Below the pieces are notes generated by a model that did not search any database, was not told the origin of the DNA, and saw only the letters and a program-made list of their open reading frames with translations. Below, piece after piece: positions 23,499 through 36,000 of a stretch of DNA of 64,000 nt. This DNA is from Eubacterium limosum (GTDB lineage Bacteria; Bacillota; Clostridia; Eubacteriales; Eubacteriaceae). The first letter of the stretch is position 1. Each line of letters opens with the position of its first letter. The stretch lies in contig NZ_CP019962.1 of the NCBI RefSeq assembly GCF_000807675.2, positions 434,001 through 498,000 of the forward strand, read 5' to 3'. The position numbers were made by a program, and so were the translations under genes.

Positions 23499-23873
23499 AT
23501 GGGAAAATTTGTTATCAAGCCGGTCAAATCCGGTTATACCTTTCATCTGAAAGCCAGGAACGGCGAGGTGATCGCGACGTCTGAGGTGTATTCCAGCCTG
23601 AGCACCTGCAAGCACGGCACCGAGTCGGTCCGTAAAAACGCAGCGGCCGCGCACCTGGAAGACCAGACCGCCAAAGAGCCTGCACCTGCCAAAAATCCAA
23701 AGTTTGAGCTGTACCTGGATAAGGGCGGTAAATACCGCTTCCACCTCAAGGCCACAAACGGCGAGATCATCGCTGTGTCTGCCGCCTACAAGGAAAAAGG
23801 CAGCTGCCTGAAGGGCATTGAGTCCGTCAGACACAACGCCCCCGAGGCCGAAGTCATCGTTGAAGAAGCCTGA
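23499..23873 (+). CDS. DUF1508 (YegP-like) tandem-repeat protein
   Basis: A 124-residue protein made of two DUF1508 repeats. The first (about 2-50) runs GKFVIKPVKSGYTFHLKARN and then GEVIATSEVYSS; the second (about 66-115) runs PKFELYLDKGGKYRFHLKAT and then GEIIAVSAAY. Each ends in a C-x-x-G-x-x-S-V-R motif. A Lys/Glu/Pro linker joins them. The family is widespread and linked to stress, but its biochemical role is not established. ATG 23499 follows CGGGAGGTTTTTGTC. Single gene with a terminator behind. Confidence 0.9.
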   Translation: MGKFVIKPVKSGYTFHLKARNGEVIATSEVYSSLSTCKHGTESVRKNAAAAHLEDQTAKEPAPAKNPKFELYLDKGGKYRFHLKATNGEIIAVSAAYKEKGSCLKGIESVRHNAPEAEVIVEEA

Positions 23874-23896
23874 TCCTTACCTTTCATATATTTTAT

Positions 23897-23934
23897 AAAA
23901 CGCTCCCTGGATAAGCGTATCCGGGGGGCGTTTT
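23897..23934 (+). terminator. Intrinsic terminator of the DUF1508 gene
   Basis: AAAACGCTCCCTGGAT (23897-23912) pairs, with two mismatches, with ATCCGGGGGGCGTTTT (23919-23934). Confidence 0.75.
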
Positions 23935-23993
23935 ACTGCCCTCTGCGGATAGCTGACGGAGGACAGGTATTCGCACCTTTTTTCCAGAATTTT

Positions 23994-24031
23994 TCAAAAA
24001 AACAAGGGAGGCATACACTGCTTCCCTTGTT
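23994..24031 (-). terminator. Intrinsic terminator of the giant adhesin gene
   Basis: AACAAGGGAGGC (24001-24012) pairs with GCTTCCCTTGTT (24020-24031); the minus strand then runs into TTTTTTT. Confidence 0.8.
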
Positions 24032-24053
24032 TTTATTTGTTTGCTTCGCTGTC

Positions 24054-27000
24054 TTACCAACGTTTTCTTCTCCAGACGACAATGCTGCAGACCAGGAGTG
24101 CCGCGACACTGAGCAGTGCCAGTACACCCCAGAAAGCAGCTGGGCTGACTGAGCCGGCAATGCCGGTGGCTGCGCCGCTGTTTACATCCGGATTATTGGG
24201 TGCTGCTGTCTGTGGCTTGTCTTGTACACCAGGTGTTCCGGTTTCGGCCGCTGGCTTATCCTGCATGCGGACAATGTTGCCCTCGCAGGCTTTGCCGCCT
24301 GTCATTACGGTGCCGTCGGGCATCAGGGTAAAGGCGATTTCCTCTGCCACCTCATAGCCGTCGGGCGCGGTGATTTCCCGCAGGACATAGGTGCCTGCCG
24401 GCAATCCCTCAATTTTTTTCATCTCGGTGCCAGAGGTCCATCTCAGGCTTTCGCCGGTGATGGTCTGAGCCACGATTTCGTTTCCGGCCTCGTCCCGGGC
24501 AATGCTGCCATCCTCAGCGGCTTTGTAGACGGTCAGGACTGCGCCTGGCAGTTCGTCGGTGCTGTTGATGGTGGTTTTGCTGATGGAGAGAGCGGTGAGT
24601 TCATTTTTCAGAACTACCTGCTCTGTAAGATTTTCCCCTGGGCCGACACCCTGTTCTGGTGTCCTGACAGTAAAGTCAACGGGCGCTGCAAGCTTGTAGC
24701 CTGAAGGCGCTTCGATCTCTTCGAGCCGGTAGTCTTCCCCTATTTTCATAAGTTTGACAAAGGTCTCTGGCTGTTCGCCGGATACCCATTCGGCAGGCTG
24801 TCCGTCTGCCTGGGTAAGCGGTACGTATGCGCCGCTCCCGTCCTTGACGGTAATGCGCAGTCTGGCGCCTGCCAACAGGTTTGCGTTCATATCTGTCTTG
24901 GATATTTCTGTCACAATGGATGGTTCAAGCCAGACGATCTCGCCTGTCTCAGGATCCACGGTTGCGGTCGGCGGGCTGTTGGGGTCGCTTGGGTCTGCCA
25001 GTCCGAGGTCAATGCTCTCAATGACCGGCTTACCCGCTTCATTGACGCCAAATTTGATGTTTACAGGCTTTTCGGATACATGGCTGCCTTCGGGGGCTTT
25101 AAGCTCGCGGATAGAGTATTCCACACCCATGAGCACGCCTTCAAAGCGGAGATAGCCGTCCTGGTCGGTTGTCGCCTCGGCGATTTGCTGCCATTCACTC
25201 TCGTCTTCTGTTTCCGCAGCGCTTTCTGTGCCGAAGAAGCTGAAAGATCGTGCCTGTGCTGGCGACGCTTTGGCTGCTTTTTTGAATAAACCGTAGGTGG
25301 AGCCCGGCAGCACTTCATCTGGCTTCTGCTCATTGACCTTTTTCAGGACAATATCGGTGGTGACAGCCGCGTCCACGACGTGGTTATCCGCTACCTTTGT
25401 ATCGTCCAGGTTGGCCAGTCCGTCAAAATGTCCATTGCTGTCCACGACGGCCTTGTAGACTGTCGTATCCAGCATGTAATGCTGTGGTGCTGTTATTTCC
25501 TTGACATACCAGGTCCCCCGTGCAACGCCGGTAAAGATGACCTTGCAGCCATCGGCGGGATTGCCGCTGGTGGCAGTGTATGCCGGTTCTGTTGCACATT
25601 CGGGATCTTCGTACAGGCCGTAGACAGCGCCTTCAAGCGGCGCGTGCTGCAGATCGCCCGCACAGCCCTCGGTGATGATGCCGCGCTTGTGGAAGACCAC
25701 CTGAGACAGGGCATTCACCCGGCTGACGCTTACCTTCTGGCTTGCGCCGCGACTCAGGGTGACTTTGGTCACATCCTCCGATACTGCGTAAGGATCGGGG
25801 GCTGCGGTTTCCACGACGGTGTAGTTGCCCATGGGCACATCGGCGAATACCAGTTTTCCGTCAGCGCCAGTGATCTGGGTCTGGATGACCTCGCCCGCAT
25901 CGTTCTTCAGTTCAAAGGTCGTGCCTGCCAGCGGCTTGCTGTCTTCACCGGTTTTGTTCAGGGTGATCACACCCGCGTCGGTGTTCACGACTTCAGTGAC
26001 GGTCTCATCATTATTTTTTAACGTACAGGTTCCGTCTTTATCCACCACGGCTTTAAATTCGGTGGTGCTTAAGAGATAATCGTCTCCCGGACGTTTGGTT
26101 TCTTTGAGGGTATAGGTCTTGCCCTTTTCCAGATACAGGAAGGTGACCATACCGTCCTTGTCAGAGACGGCCTTTGCCACTTCTGCACCGCCGTCGTACA
26201 GAGTAAATTCTGCGTCGGGCAGCCCTGCGCCGGTGGTGTCAACCTTCTTGAAGCTCAGCTCGGTAGGGGCATTGGTAAAGGCGACGGCCTTTTCAGTTTC
26301 ATCTGTTTTCAGCGTGATATTTTGTGCCACTGTGCTTAAAACGTAGCCGCTATGGGTTTGTGTTTCATAAATACGATATTCGGTATCCATCAGCAGATTG
26401 CTGAACACCAGCTTGCCGTCTTTATCGGTCTTGCCGGTTTTTACCGTGATGTCTTTACCGGTTTTATCCTTTTTCGTCAGTGCAAATTCGATGCCCTCGA
26501 TGGCTTTACCGTCAAAGGAATCGGTTTTCGCAATGCTTATTTTTCCGCGAACTGCTTGATTGGTGATTTCGCTGAGTGCATTATTCGATACCTCGATTCC
26601 CGCAACAGTGTGCAGCCCGTCGCAATTTCCCTTGTTGTCAATCACAGCCTGATAGATTGTGCTGTCTGCTGTGTAGTCATCCGGAGCGGCGCTTTCCTTG
26701 ATGTAGTAAGTACCCACGTAGATGTCCTTGAAGGTCACGTTGCCGTCTTCCCCGCTGGTCGCGGTGACTGCCTTGTCTGTGGCGTCTTTGACTGGTATTT
26801 TAGTCTCGGCATCCGTATACAGTCCGAAGACTGCGCCGGATAGCTTTGCCTTGGCGTTCAAATCATTTTCATCATTAGTACCATATTTGGTAAAGGTGAT
26901 GTCACCCTGTTTCAGGGTATTGGCAAAGGACAGGCTCAGCTTGTCTTCCGACAAGGCCGCAAATCCTTTGACTGCGTCAATATTAGTGATGGTCACCTTA

Positions 27001-30000
27001 CCGTCCTTGTCCACTGTGAATTTTACCGGCGTTTGCTGAAGCTGGTAGCCTTCCGGCGCGGTGGTTTCGGTCAAGGTGTACTCATGCTTTTCTGTGCCTG
27101 TGCTGGCAATGAGCAGAGCGGAGATGCCCAGCCTGTCTTTCTGTGTCAAATCAATGATGTATGTTTTGCTTCCGTCTGCCAGATCACCGGTCAGCTCAAA
27201 TTTCGCGCCTTTAAGCGGTTTATTTTCATTGTTGGCGTCGGTTTTCTGTAAGCTCAGGGTGATGGGCTGGTCTTTAAAATTCAGTGTCAGGCCATCAATC
27301 GTTACTTCTGCCAGTGATTTATCTGTACCCGCTGCCACGCTGATGGTTCCAGCGGTGGACATGGTGATCTCTACCGGGCGGGTTTCCAGCTTGTAGCCAT
27401 CCGCCGCACGGATTTCACTGAGTGTGTAGGTCTGTCCTGCTGTCAGCAGGCCTTTGAGACTGTAAGGCTGACTGTCTTCTGTCTTGATGGTTTTTACTGT
27501 TTCTCCATCCGCGAAAGCGCCGGTCAGGCTGAATTCCGCGCCGCCGCCAATGGCCTTGCCATCCGCGTCGGTCTTCTGGATGAAGATTTCACTCTGCGCG
27601 TTTTTCAGGACGATGGTTTCATTGTTATTATCAAGCGCCGCGTGAGTCGGGCTGTCTTTAAGGGCTATCTTGCCCGCGTCATCCACAATAAAGTTGATGG
27701 GTTCAGCCAGCTCATAGCCTTTGGGCGCGGTGGTTTCGGTCAGGGTGTAGGTTTCGCCGGCGATCAACTGTCCAGACAGCGTTTCTGTGAGATTTGCTGG
27801 TGTGTCTTCAATTTCAGTTATCGCTTTATCGGCAAAGGTTCCGGTCACTTTGAATACCGCACCTTCTAGTTTCTCGTTACTTTCGGCGTCAATTTTCTCA
27901 AGGCCGATTTCGATGGGCTGGTCTTTTACGGTGACGGTTGATTTGTTTGTTACACTTGCGTGATCTCCACCTTCTGTGACCGTGATAACGCCCGTGTTGT
28001 CCATCTTGATCTTAACTGGGGCGGCTTTTTCATAGCCAGCCGGGGCTTTGGTCTCGGTGAGGGTGTAGGTCTTGCCTGCGACAAGCTTTCCGGTGATGTT
28101 TGACCATGTGCTGGCAGACGTTGTATTATCTGGTGTTGCCCAGATAACCTTGTTATTGTCGCTGTCATCCGTCAGTTGGAAGGCTGCGCCATTGACAAAT
28201 TTATCGCCAGTGGCGTCTGCCTTATTGAGGGTGAAGGTGCTCTGGGTGTTTCCGATGGTTGCGGCTTCTTCTACTGCGCCGTATTCCAGATGATCGGCTT
28301 TGATGTCAAATTCAAGCGGTTCGCTGCTGATGATATAGCCGTCCGGCGGGGTTGTTTCTACCAGTTTATAACTGCCCCAGGGCAGGCTGGTGATGATGAG
28401 CTTGCCTTCCTCATTTGTTTCTTCCGAAGCAGGATCTGGATTGTCCGCAGTGTATGTGTATGTGTTTCCTGTGACGCCATTCAAAACTGCTGTTTCATTT
28501 TTATCTTCTGCCACCTGATACAGGGTAAAGGCCGCGCCGTTGAGTTTTGTATTTTTGCTCGCGTCCACCTTGGTGATGGTCATGGAGCCAGGGAGGCGGT
28601 CGTTGGCGATGCCAATGCCGTCGGTGAAGCTTTCATCCGTTACACTTGTCCAGTTTGCTTTCTGATTGAGATCTACAGGCTTATTATAATTATCGTCAGT
28701 GATTTCAAAGGTGCCGACAAATTTTGTAGCGCTGTCATAACCTGTAGGCGTCACTGTTTCTTCCAGTTTGTACTGGCCTTTTTTGTCAAGCGACAAGGTT
28801 GCTGTGCCATCGGCGCCTGTTTTGATATCCGCATTCACTGTTTCGTCATAATTGCCATCATGGCTGCTTGAGCGTTTCAGGGTAAAGCTTACACCTGCAA
28901 TACCTTTGACTTCCGTGGTGTCGTATTTTGTAAAAAGGATGTCGGTCTTGAACTTGTCGTTGGACATGTCAACCGATACAGGGTTGTTCTTTTCTGCCGT
29001 GTAATGATTTTCTGGTTTAATTTCAAATTCCACCAAGTTTTTTGCAGTGTCAAAATACAGGCTGTCGCTCGTCTGTTCTAAGAAGTAGTAATGGCCTGTC
29101 CAGAGACCTGCGCTTAACGCTTTCTCAGTTTCATCATTGGTAACACTGCTAAGCTTGGTGGTGTCAATGACGCCGTCAGCACCGGTTGTCAGGTTTTCGG
29201 CAATCAGCTTATCTGTTTCCGGATTGGGTGTAACCCCTGCACGTTTGTACAGTTTGAAGGGCACGCCGGATAATGTTTCCGTTGCACCTGTCACCGTTTT
29301 TGTCAGCTTGGCCTGACCGTAGACACGAATGTCAGTCATGGTGAGCTTGTTGTCTGTAAGCTGTGTTCCCTCGGCCTTATCGCCAGAATAAAGTTTATTG
29401 TCATTGGACAAAGTAAACTGAATGGGAGCAGCTACCTGATAGCCATCTGGCGCTGCGGTTTCCAAAAGCCAGTAGGTGCCGGCGGGAAGGCCGGTTACGG
29501 CGTAAGGCGTATCGCCGCTTATCCAGCTACTAAAGCCAGTATCTTCACTTGGCTCACCATTATTGTCTTTACAGATTTTCAGGCTTGCACCGGATAGTAC
29601 TTTTGAATCACCTGTAACCACTTCATTGCTGAGTTTTTCTACGCTGAAGCTGGTTTGGTCATTGGTTAGATTTCCAGTAGCTGCGGTATCCCCGTTGCCT
29701 ACTGTGATCTCTACACTCTTCCCGTTGTCTGGCAGTACATAGCCGTCCGGCTGTTTCACCTCTTTGATGGTGTAGGTGCCTGCCAGCAGTTTGTTGTATT
29801 TGATATATGGGATTGTAATGTCTTTTCCACCGACTTGGATGGTTTTATTTTCTGTAACCGAGCCGTCAAAAGTCAGATTGTTTGTTACTAACGTATCGTA
29901 GGTATCACCTGTATCTTGCTCCAGCTCTGCCACAAGGGTCTCACCATCGTAGACCGCGAAGACTGCGCCGCTCAGCGCTGCGCCACCTACGCCGGTCTTT

Positions 30001-33000
30001 GTCAACGCAATGGGCTGGCGTTTGGCGGTGTTGATGATGGGTTTCAGGTCGGTGGGTGCAGTTTCACCTGCGTCAGCTTTTGTGTAAATGACGTTATCAT
30101 CGTTACTTCCCAGGGAAATCCAGGCGGTACCCAGGTGTCCGGTAGCGTCACCAATGGTGAAAGCATATTCCGTTGTATCGAGGGTATAATAGCTGCTCAG
30201 TTCACTGGCAACCGCTTTTTCCTTGATGATATAGTCACCATAAATTAATGATGTGCCGCATTCCGACTGATCAATTTTGCCGTCACTGTTTGTTGTCACT
30301 GTTTTGACAAAAACACTACTGTCACCCGCGTTTTTCTTATAAATATCAAATTGCGTGCCTGACAATACCCGGCCTTCGTCGTTCTTTTTCAGAAGGTTGA
30401 CGTAGCCGTATCTTAAGGTGTTCCTGACTTCGCCGATGTTGTACGGGCTTGTTCCTGTGGTACCCCGAGCTTCGCCGTATACTTTTACATTCGTCACTGC
30501 GCCATCTTTGTCTACGCTGAATGTAACGGGTATATTTTTACTCGTGTCTGCCAGATTGGCCGTGTTGGATTCCACAAGCTGGTAATCGCCATAGACGAGA
30601 CCAGCTATGGTCAGGATACCGTTAGCATCACTTGTCGCTGTGACGAAGTTTCCAGCGCCGTCTTTATAGTCTGTGTAGTCTGTACCGGATGGGTTTAAGA
30701 CAAAGCTGGTATTGCTGTTTTCATCCGCTGTCCCTTTACGTTGGACGTTAAATTCAACACCATCTAAGGGGGCGCCGTTTTGATCCTGCTTGGTCAGCTT
30801 GATGCTGGCTTGGTTCAGGGTATTTTTAATGACATCAATCGTGTTCGTGTCATTGTCCGTATTATAGACAAAGGACTCGTTGGGACTTGTGCCGGTTACC
30901 GTCAAATTAGATTTGTCAACGGCAATATTCTTTACTTTTACGCCGTCTGCGCCGCCTACCTCGCGAAGTTCATAGTTGGCGTAGGGGATGTCGGTAAAAG
31001 TAACTTTACCATCTTGGTCTGAAGTCGCTTCAGCTACTTTAGCTGTGTCGTAACCATCGTTAATTTTACGCCACAATTCAAACTTAATGCCCTTCAGAAT
31101 TCTGCCGTCTTTGTCTTTTTTGGTGAATTCGATGGGGCCGGTGATAGGGGTATTATAGATATTAACAGTGGCTGTCCCGTTGTTATCCACGGTGCTTTCC
31201 AAACTGCGTATTTCGCCTGTTTGATCTTTTATTCCCGCTGTACGATTTGCATCTGTTGTGCCTGTGCTTTCCGTTACCGTTACTTTGAGTTTATTTTCTC
31301 CTTGTGTCGGCTGCTCTACCTTCACGGTATACGTGGCAGGTGACGGCGCTTTATAGCCGGAATTGGCGGGTAAGGTTTCGGTCAGAGTGTATTCGCCGAT
31401 ATGCAGGCCTGTAAATTCGGCTGTACCGCCATTGGTTGTTATCGTCTGCTCATTAAATGTATTTCTCAGCGTTTGACTTGTTGATGTCAGCTTAAAGGCA
31501 ATGCCGTCAAGCATATCACCTTTATCGTCGGTTTTATTGATCTGGAGGCTGGCGGTTAACGGGACGTTTGTGATGGTTGGAACATCAGTATTACCGTTAT
31601 ATTTAACTTTTCCTTCTGTATCAATGGTTACGGTGGTTATTGCTGTGCCTGTCCCTGGGGTATTGTAGCCGTTTGGCGCTTTGGTTTCATAGATTTTGTA
31701 GGTGCCGGCCAGGAGTTCTAAAGCTCCGCTATTGTTAGCCTTTAGATAATCAACCGGAGCAGCAAGACCAATGATTGTCTTTTTAGCGTTGATCTCTGTC
31801 GACGATGCGCCATTTTTTGTATTGGCTAATTTATATTCGCCAGCATTACCCGTTTGTTTCAGAGTTGCAACTAAAGTATTGCCGTCTCTCACCTCAAACT
31901 CTGCGCTGGAAAGCCCACTGGCGCCTGTGCCCACGCCGGTTTTCTTAATACTGACCGCTCCGCGGACGAGGTTGTTGAGATAAGTACTGCTGTCATTAGT
32001 TGTTCCACTATAGGCGACTGTGGGATCGCCTGTTTCAGCTTTACTGATCCACGCGGTGGTATTAGTTTCTGCTGCGTCCGCGCCGCCTGAACTGTTAATT
32101 TCAAACGCAACGGCTTTCCCGTCCACAGCGTGGCTGTCGGCGGTTTTCACTTCTTTAATCCAGTAGTCCCCATAGATCAGGGCTTTCTTGGTTTTGCCGT
32201 CCTTGTCGGTGTACAGACCGGCTGCTGCATCTTGACCTGTTGGCTGTGGCAATTGGCCGTTTTTATCTGTTTTAAGAGTCAGTAATGGCTTCGCGCCTGC
32301 CGCTGGCTCATTATTGTCTGTTTTTTCATAGATAGCGAACTCTGCGCCTGCTAACGCCTGGTCGGTTGTACTCGGTATTGTTTCATGGCTCTTTTTATTC
32401 AGATTGACGTAGCCGTATTTCAGATTGTTGGTGTAGGTGCCGAGATCGTAGCTGCCGCCGCTGTTTTGGGCATCTTTGTTATCAACGGCCACTTTACTGC
32501 CGCCGGTGGCGTTATCACGTTCAACCATGAATGTGATGACTACTTTTTTGTCAGAATCTTTAATATTTGTGACACTACCCGTATTTTCTGTCAGGGTGTA
32601 AGTCCCGCAGGACAGGTTGTCGATGCTGATCTGGCCGTTGGCGTCGGTTTGATAGTCTTTATATAACGCTGTTTGATTCTTATCTGCGGCATCATTGCCA
32701 CTATTTGCCAGTGTAAACTTAACATCTTTCAGCGCGTTGCCGTTCTGGTCGGTTTTCCTGAATTTGACGTTTGTCCGCAGCAGGGTGTTTTTAACGGTGG
32801 GCAAGGTATTGTCTGTGGGGGTGATGTCTTTTCCCTGCATATTGTAGTAGGTGACACTACACGCATTATCTTTAGTTTTGTCAGGCTCTACCTTAACCTT
32901 CATGACCACGCCCTGAGTCATAGGATAGCCTCCTGGCATATTATCCTTCATTTCAACAATGTCATATTCGCCGGGGTCAACTTGATCAAAGGTGACGACG

Positions 33001-36000
33001 CCGTCTACACTACTAACCTTGGCGCTTTTAACCGCTTCTTTTTGTTTCAGCAGGCCGTCGGTGGTGCGCTTCAGGCTGAAGGATACGTCATTAAGGCCCT
33101 TATCATCATCGCCCAGCTTCTGGAACTGGATTTTTCCGGCTGGGGTGTCGGTATATTCGTAAGAATAGGTGTTGAGGATCGTGGTGAATTTATCATAATC
33201 AACGGATGTATCGTCACTTAACGTTGCATTTTCCGTTGTCATCCCGGCACTGAACAGGGCTGCAAGCCCTGATTTTTCAGTAAACATAAAGTAGTGTGTC
33301 TTACCTGTGTCGTCGATGCCGTAGCCTGCCGGGGCTTTTGTTTCTTCCAGCTTGTACAGCACACCGCGCTGCAGGTTCAAAAAGCTGCTGACGCCGGTGG
33401 CCAGGCCGGTGCGTGTTTTAGCATCACCGTCCTGTTCCCATTTGTTACTCGTCGTATTAAGCTTATATTTCGTCAGGGTAAATTCCGCATCCGCCAGGTT
33501 CAGGGGATGCTGGCCATTATTATTTTCGCTCACGCTCTTTTTGGCGGCCTTGATGTATGGGTTTGGCCAGGCAGAGCCGTAGTCGTCGATGAAATAGTCT
33601 TCCAGACCGTCTGCGCCGGAGTTTACTTCCTCGATGACTTTACTGTCATCATCGGTTTTCAGCTTTACAGTGTTAGAGACGTCGGCTGCCGCAGCGTCAG
33701 CGGTGATGTAGGTTTCAAAGGTGAAGACCAGGATTTTATTTTTAACCGTATCTTTGTCGGGCACTTTGTAGATAAAGCCCAGATCGTCGCATTCTGTAAA
33801 GTCATCCACGGCTGTCACGTCCTGGCCGTTTTTCCCAGCGTTCATATCTTGAACGCTGCTATACGCGGTTACCTTAACCGACTTCGTTGGGTTATGCTCA
33901 TCTTCAATCAGCATCTGAAGCAGCTGATTGTCTTCAAACCGGTCATCTACCAGCTTACCGGTCATATCGACCAGCCCTTCATTGAGGGTGATGTTCCAGG
34001 TGATGGTGCCTTTATCTGGATCGAACGACCCATTTTTAGCCAGAGCGGTATTGCCGACAATGGCTGGCGCAGTGGCGGCGGCGTACTCACGAGTACCGTC
34101 ATCTGTTATTTTATTGCTGTTGAGCTTACCAACATACCCGCTGAGCCGGACTTCATTCTTAATGCCCTCATCATCGATATTTTCACCATTTTTAGATAAA
34201 AGCATGTTCAGGAATGCTGTATCGCCGGACAATGTACCCGGAGCTGAAGTATACTTAAAAACGTAACGGGCAGTATCCTCAGCCTGATTCGCAAAAGTAA
34301 AGGTCATTTCATCTTTGGAGAGAGTGCCGTAAGATGTGCCCGTTTTTGTTTTGGACGCGTCGCTTTCTGTTATGGTAATACCGCTGGTATCGCCAAAGCT
34401 CCAAGTGCCGTCTAAACCCTTTGTCGCTTTGCCCTCGGTTTCTTTACCATCTTGATACGCATAGCGTGTGATCCCTGTCAACGCGCCGTGCATATTGGCG
34501 TCTGGCAGAATATCCAGAAGATTGCCGTTTGTGATGGGCAGATGGCGGGGATTGACTTCTACCTGCCAATGCAGGCTGGTCTGGCCGCCGTTTTGATCAT
34601 AATAAGGCTCAACACATGCTTTCTTGACCATGGTATTTTCCACGGTTTTTTCTGCCGGAACCTCAACGTCACTACCTGACGTACCGTCCACGTTATATTT
34701 CGCGGTATTTTTAACTGCGAGGTTTGGACTGCTGACTGCCAGCTGGCTGGTGACATCGGTGGTGATGTAGAGATCATAGTATTGGTTCTTCGCAACTTTT
34801 CCGAAATGAAAAACGACACTGTCGCCTTTTATTTCGTAATAGGGTGCAGCTGGCGCAGGTGTCACGCCAGATTGTGCTTTTGGTACTTCCTTACCTTCCT
34901 GCTTTTTTACGCCGCCCTCATAATAATTATAGGTAGGCTTATATGTATCCAGGACTTCCTCGGTAAAACCGCTGTCCGCGATGCTTTCGGTGATGGTCAG
35001 GTCTGCTATTTCTTCTTGGTAATGGTTGATTTTGAAACGCCAGCCCTGGGTACGGCTGTCCCAGTTAATATCTCCGATGGCTTCCTTCTGTACTGGGCTG
35101 TAGGTTTTTCCGACTTCTTTTCCGATATCGATGTTAAAATCCAAGTCGGTGCCTGGGCCAGGGCCACCGTAGGTCAATCGTCTGAACAGAAATTTAACCT
35201 CGTTGCTGAGATCGGCATTCGCGTTGTTTTTTAACTGTGTTGTATAAAAGATTTTCACCTTAGCGTTGGTAAATTTTTCAAATGGGAAAATAAGGATATC
35301 TTCCCCGTCTTTCGTGTATAAAATGGCCTTTGTATTGTTATCGGAAAGCTGCTTGAGACGGTTGTTGAGCACCTGGTCCACATTGCGCAGGGCCTCGTTG
35401 GTCAGATCGGCGTAGGAATAGTTTTTCAAGACAGAATCATCCGTTACCTGCTTAATGTCCATTGTTTCTGTTGTTGTTATTCCGTCACGCGTGACTTCAA
35501 AGATCAGGCCGCAGTTGTCTCCGCTTGCAATATAATTATGTGCTGTATTATCGATTTTATCCACGATCCAGGCATCCACAAACTCGGAAAAATGGGTGTT
35601 AACGGTAATAATCCAATCAAAAAGATTCCCGTTCAGCTCGTTTTGTTTTCCCTCTTTTGTAAAAAAGCTGGTATTCATGGTGGTGTTAGTTTCACCAGAT
35701 TCTTTCTGGAGTGCATTATCGCGGCCTCTCAGGCTGGCTTTATTCGCAAAAGTCGTATTGATCTTGTTGTCATTCAGATACTGGGCATAATAGTCGTTGG
35801 TGAGTGCGGCCCGGATCGCAAACTCAGCCTTGCGAACATTCGCAGGGGTTTCCGGAAAGGTATAGTGCAGGACGTTGAGTCCTGTGGCTTCGTCCGGGGT
35901 GACGGTGTAGTCCCCTGATCCACCATCGGCTGCAAGGGCCAAAGCTTTCCCATCCAACTTGACGCTTTCCACAGTCAATCCCTTGGGCAGACGATCTTCC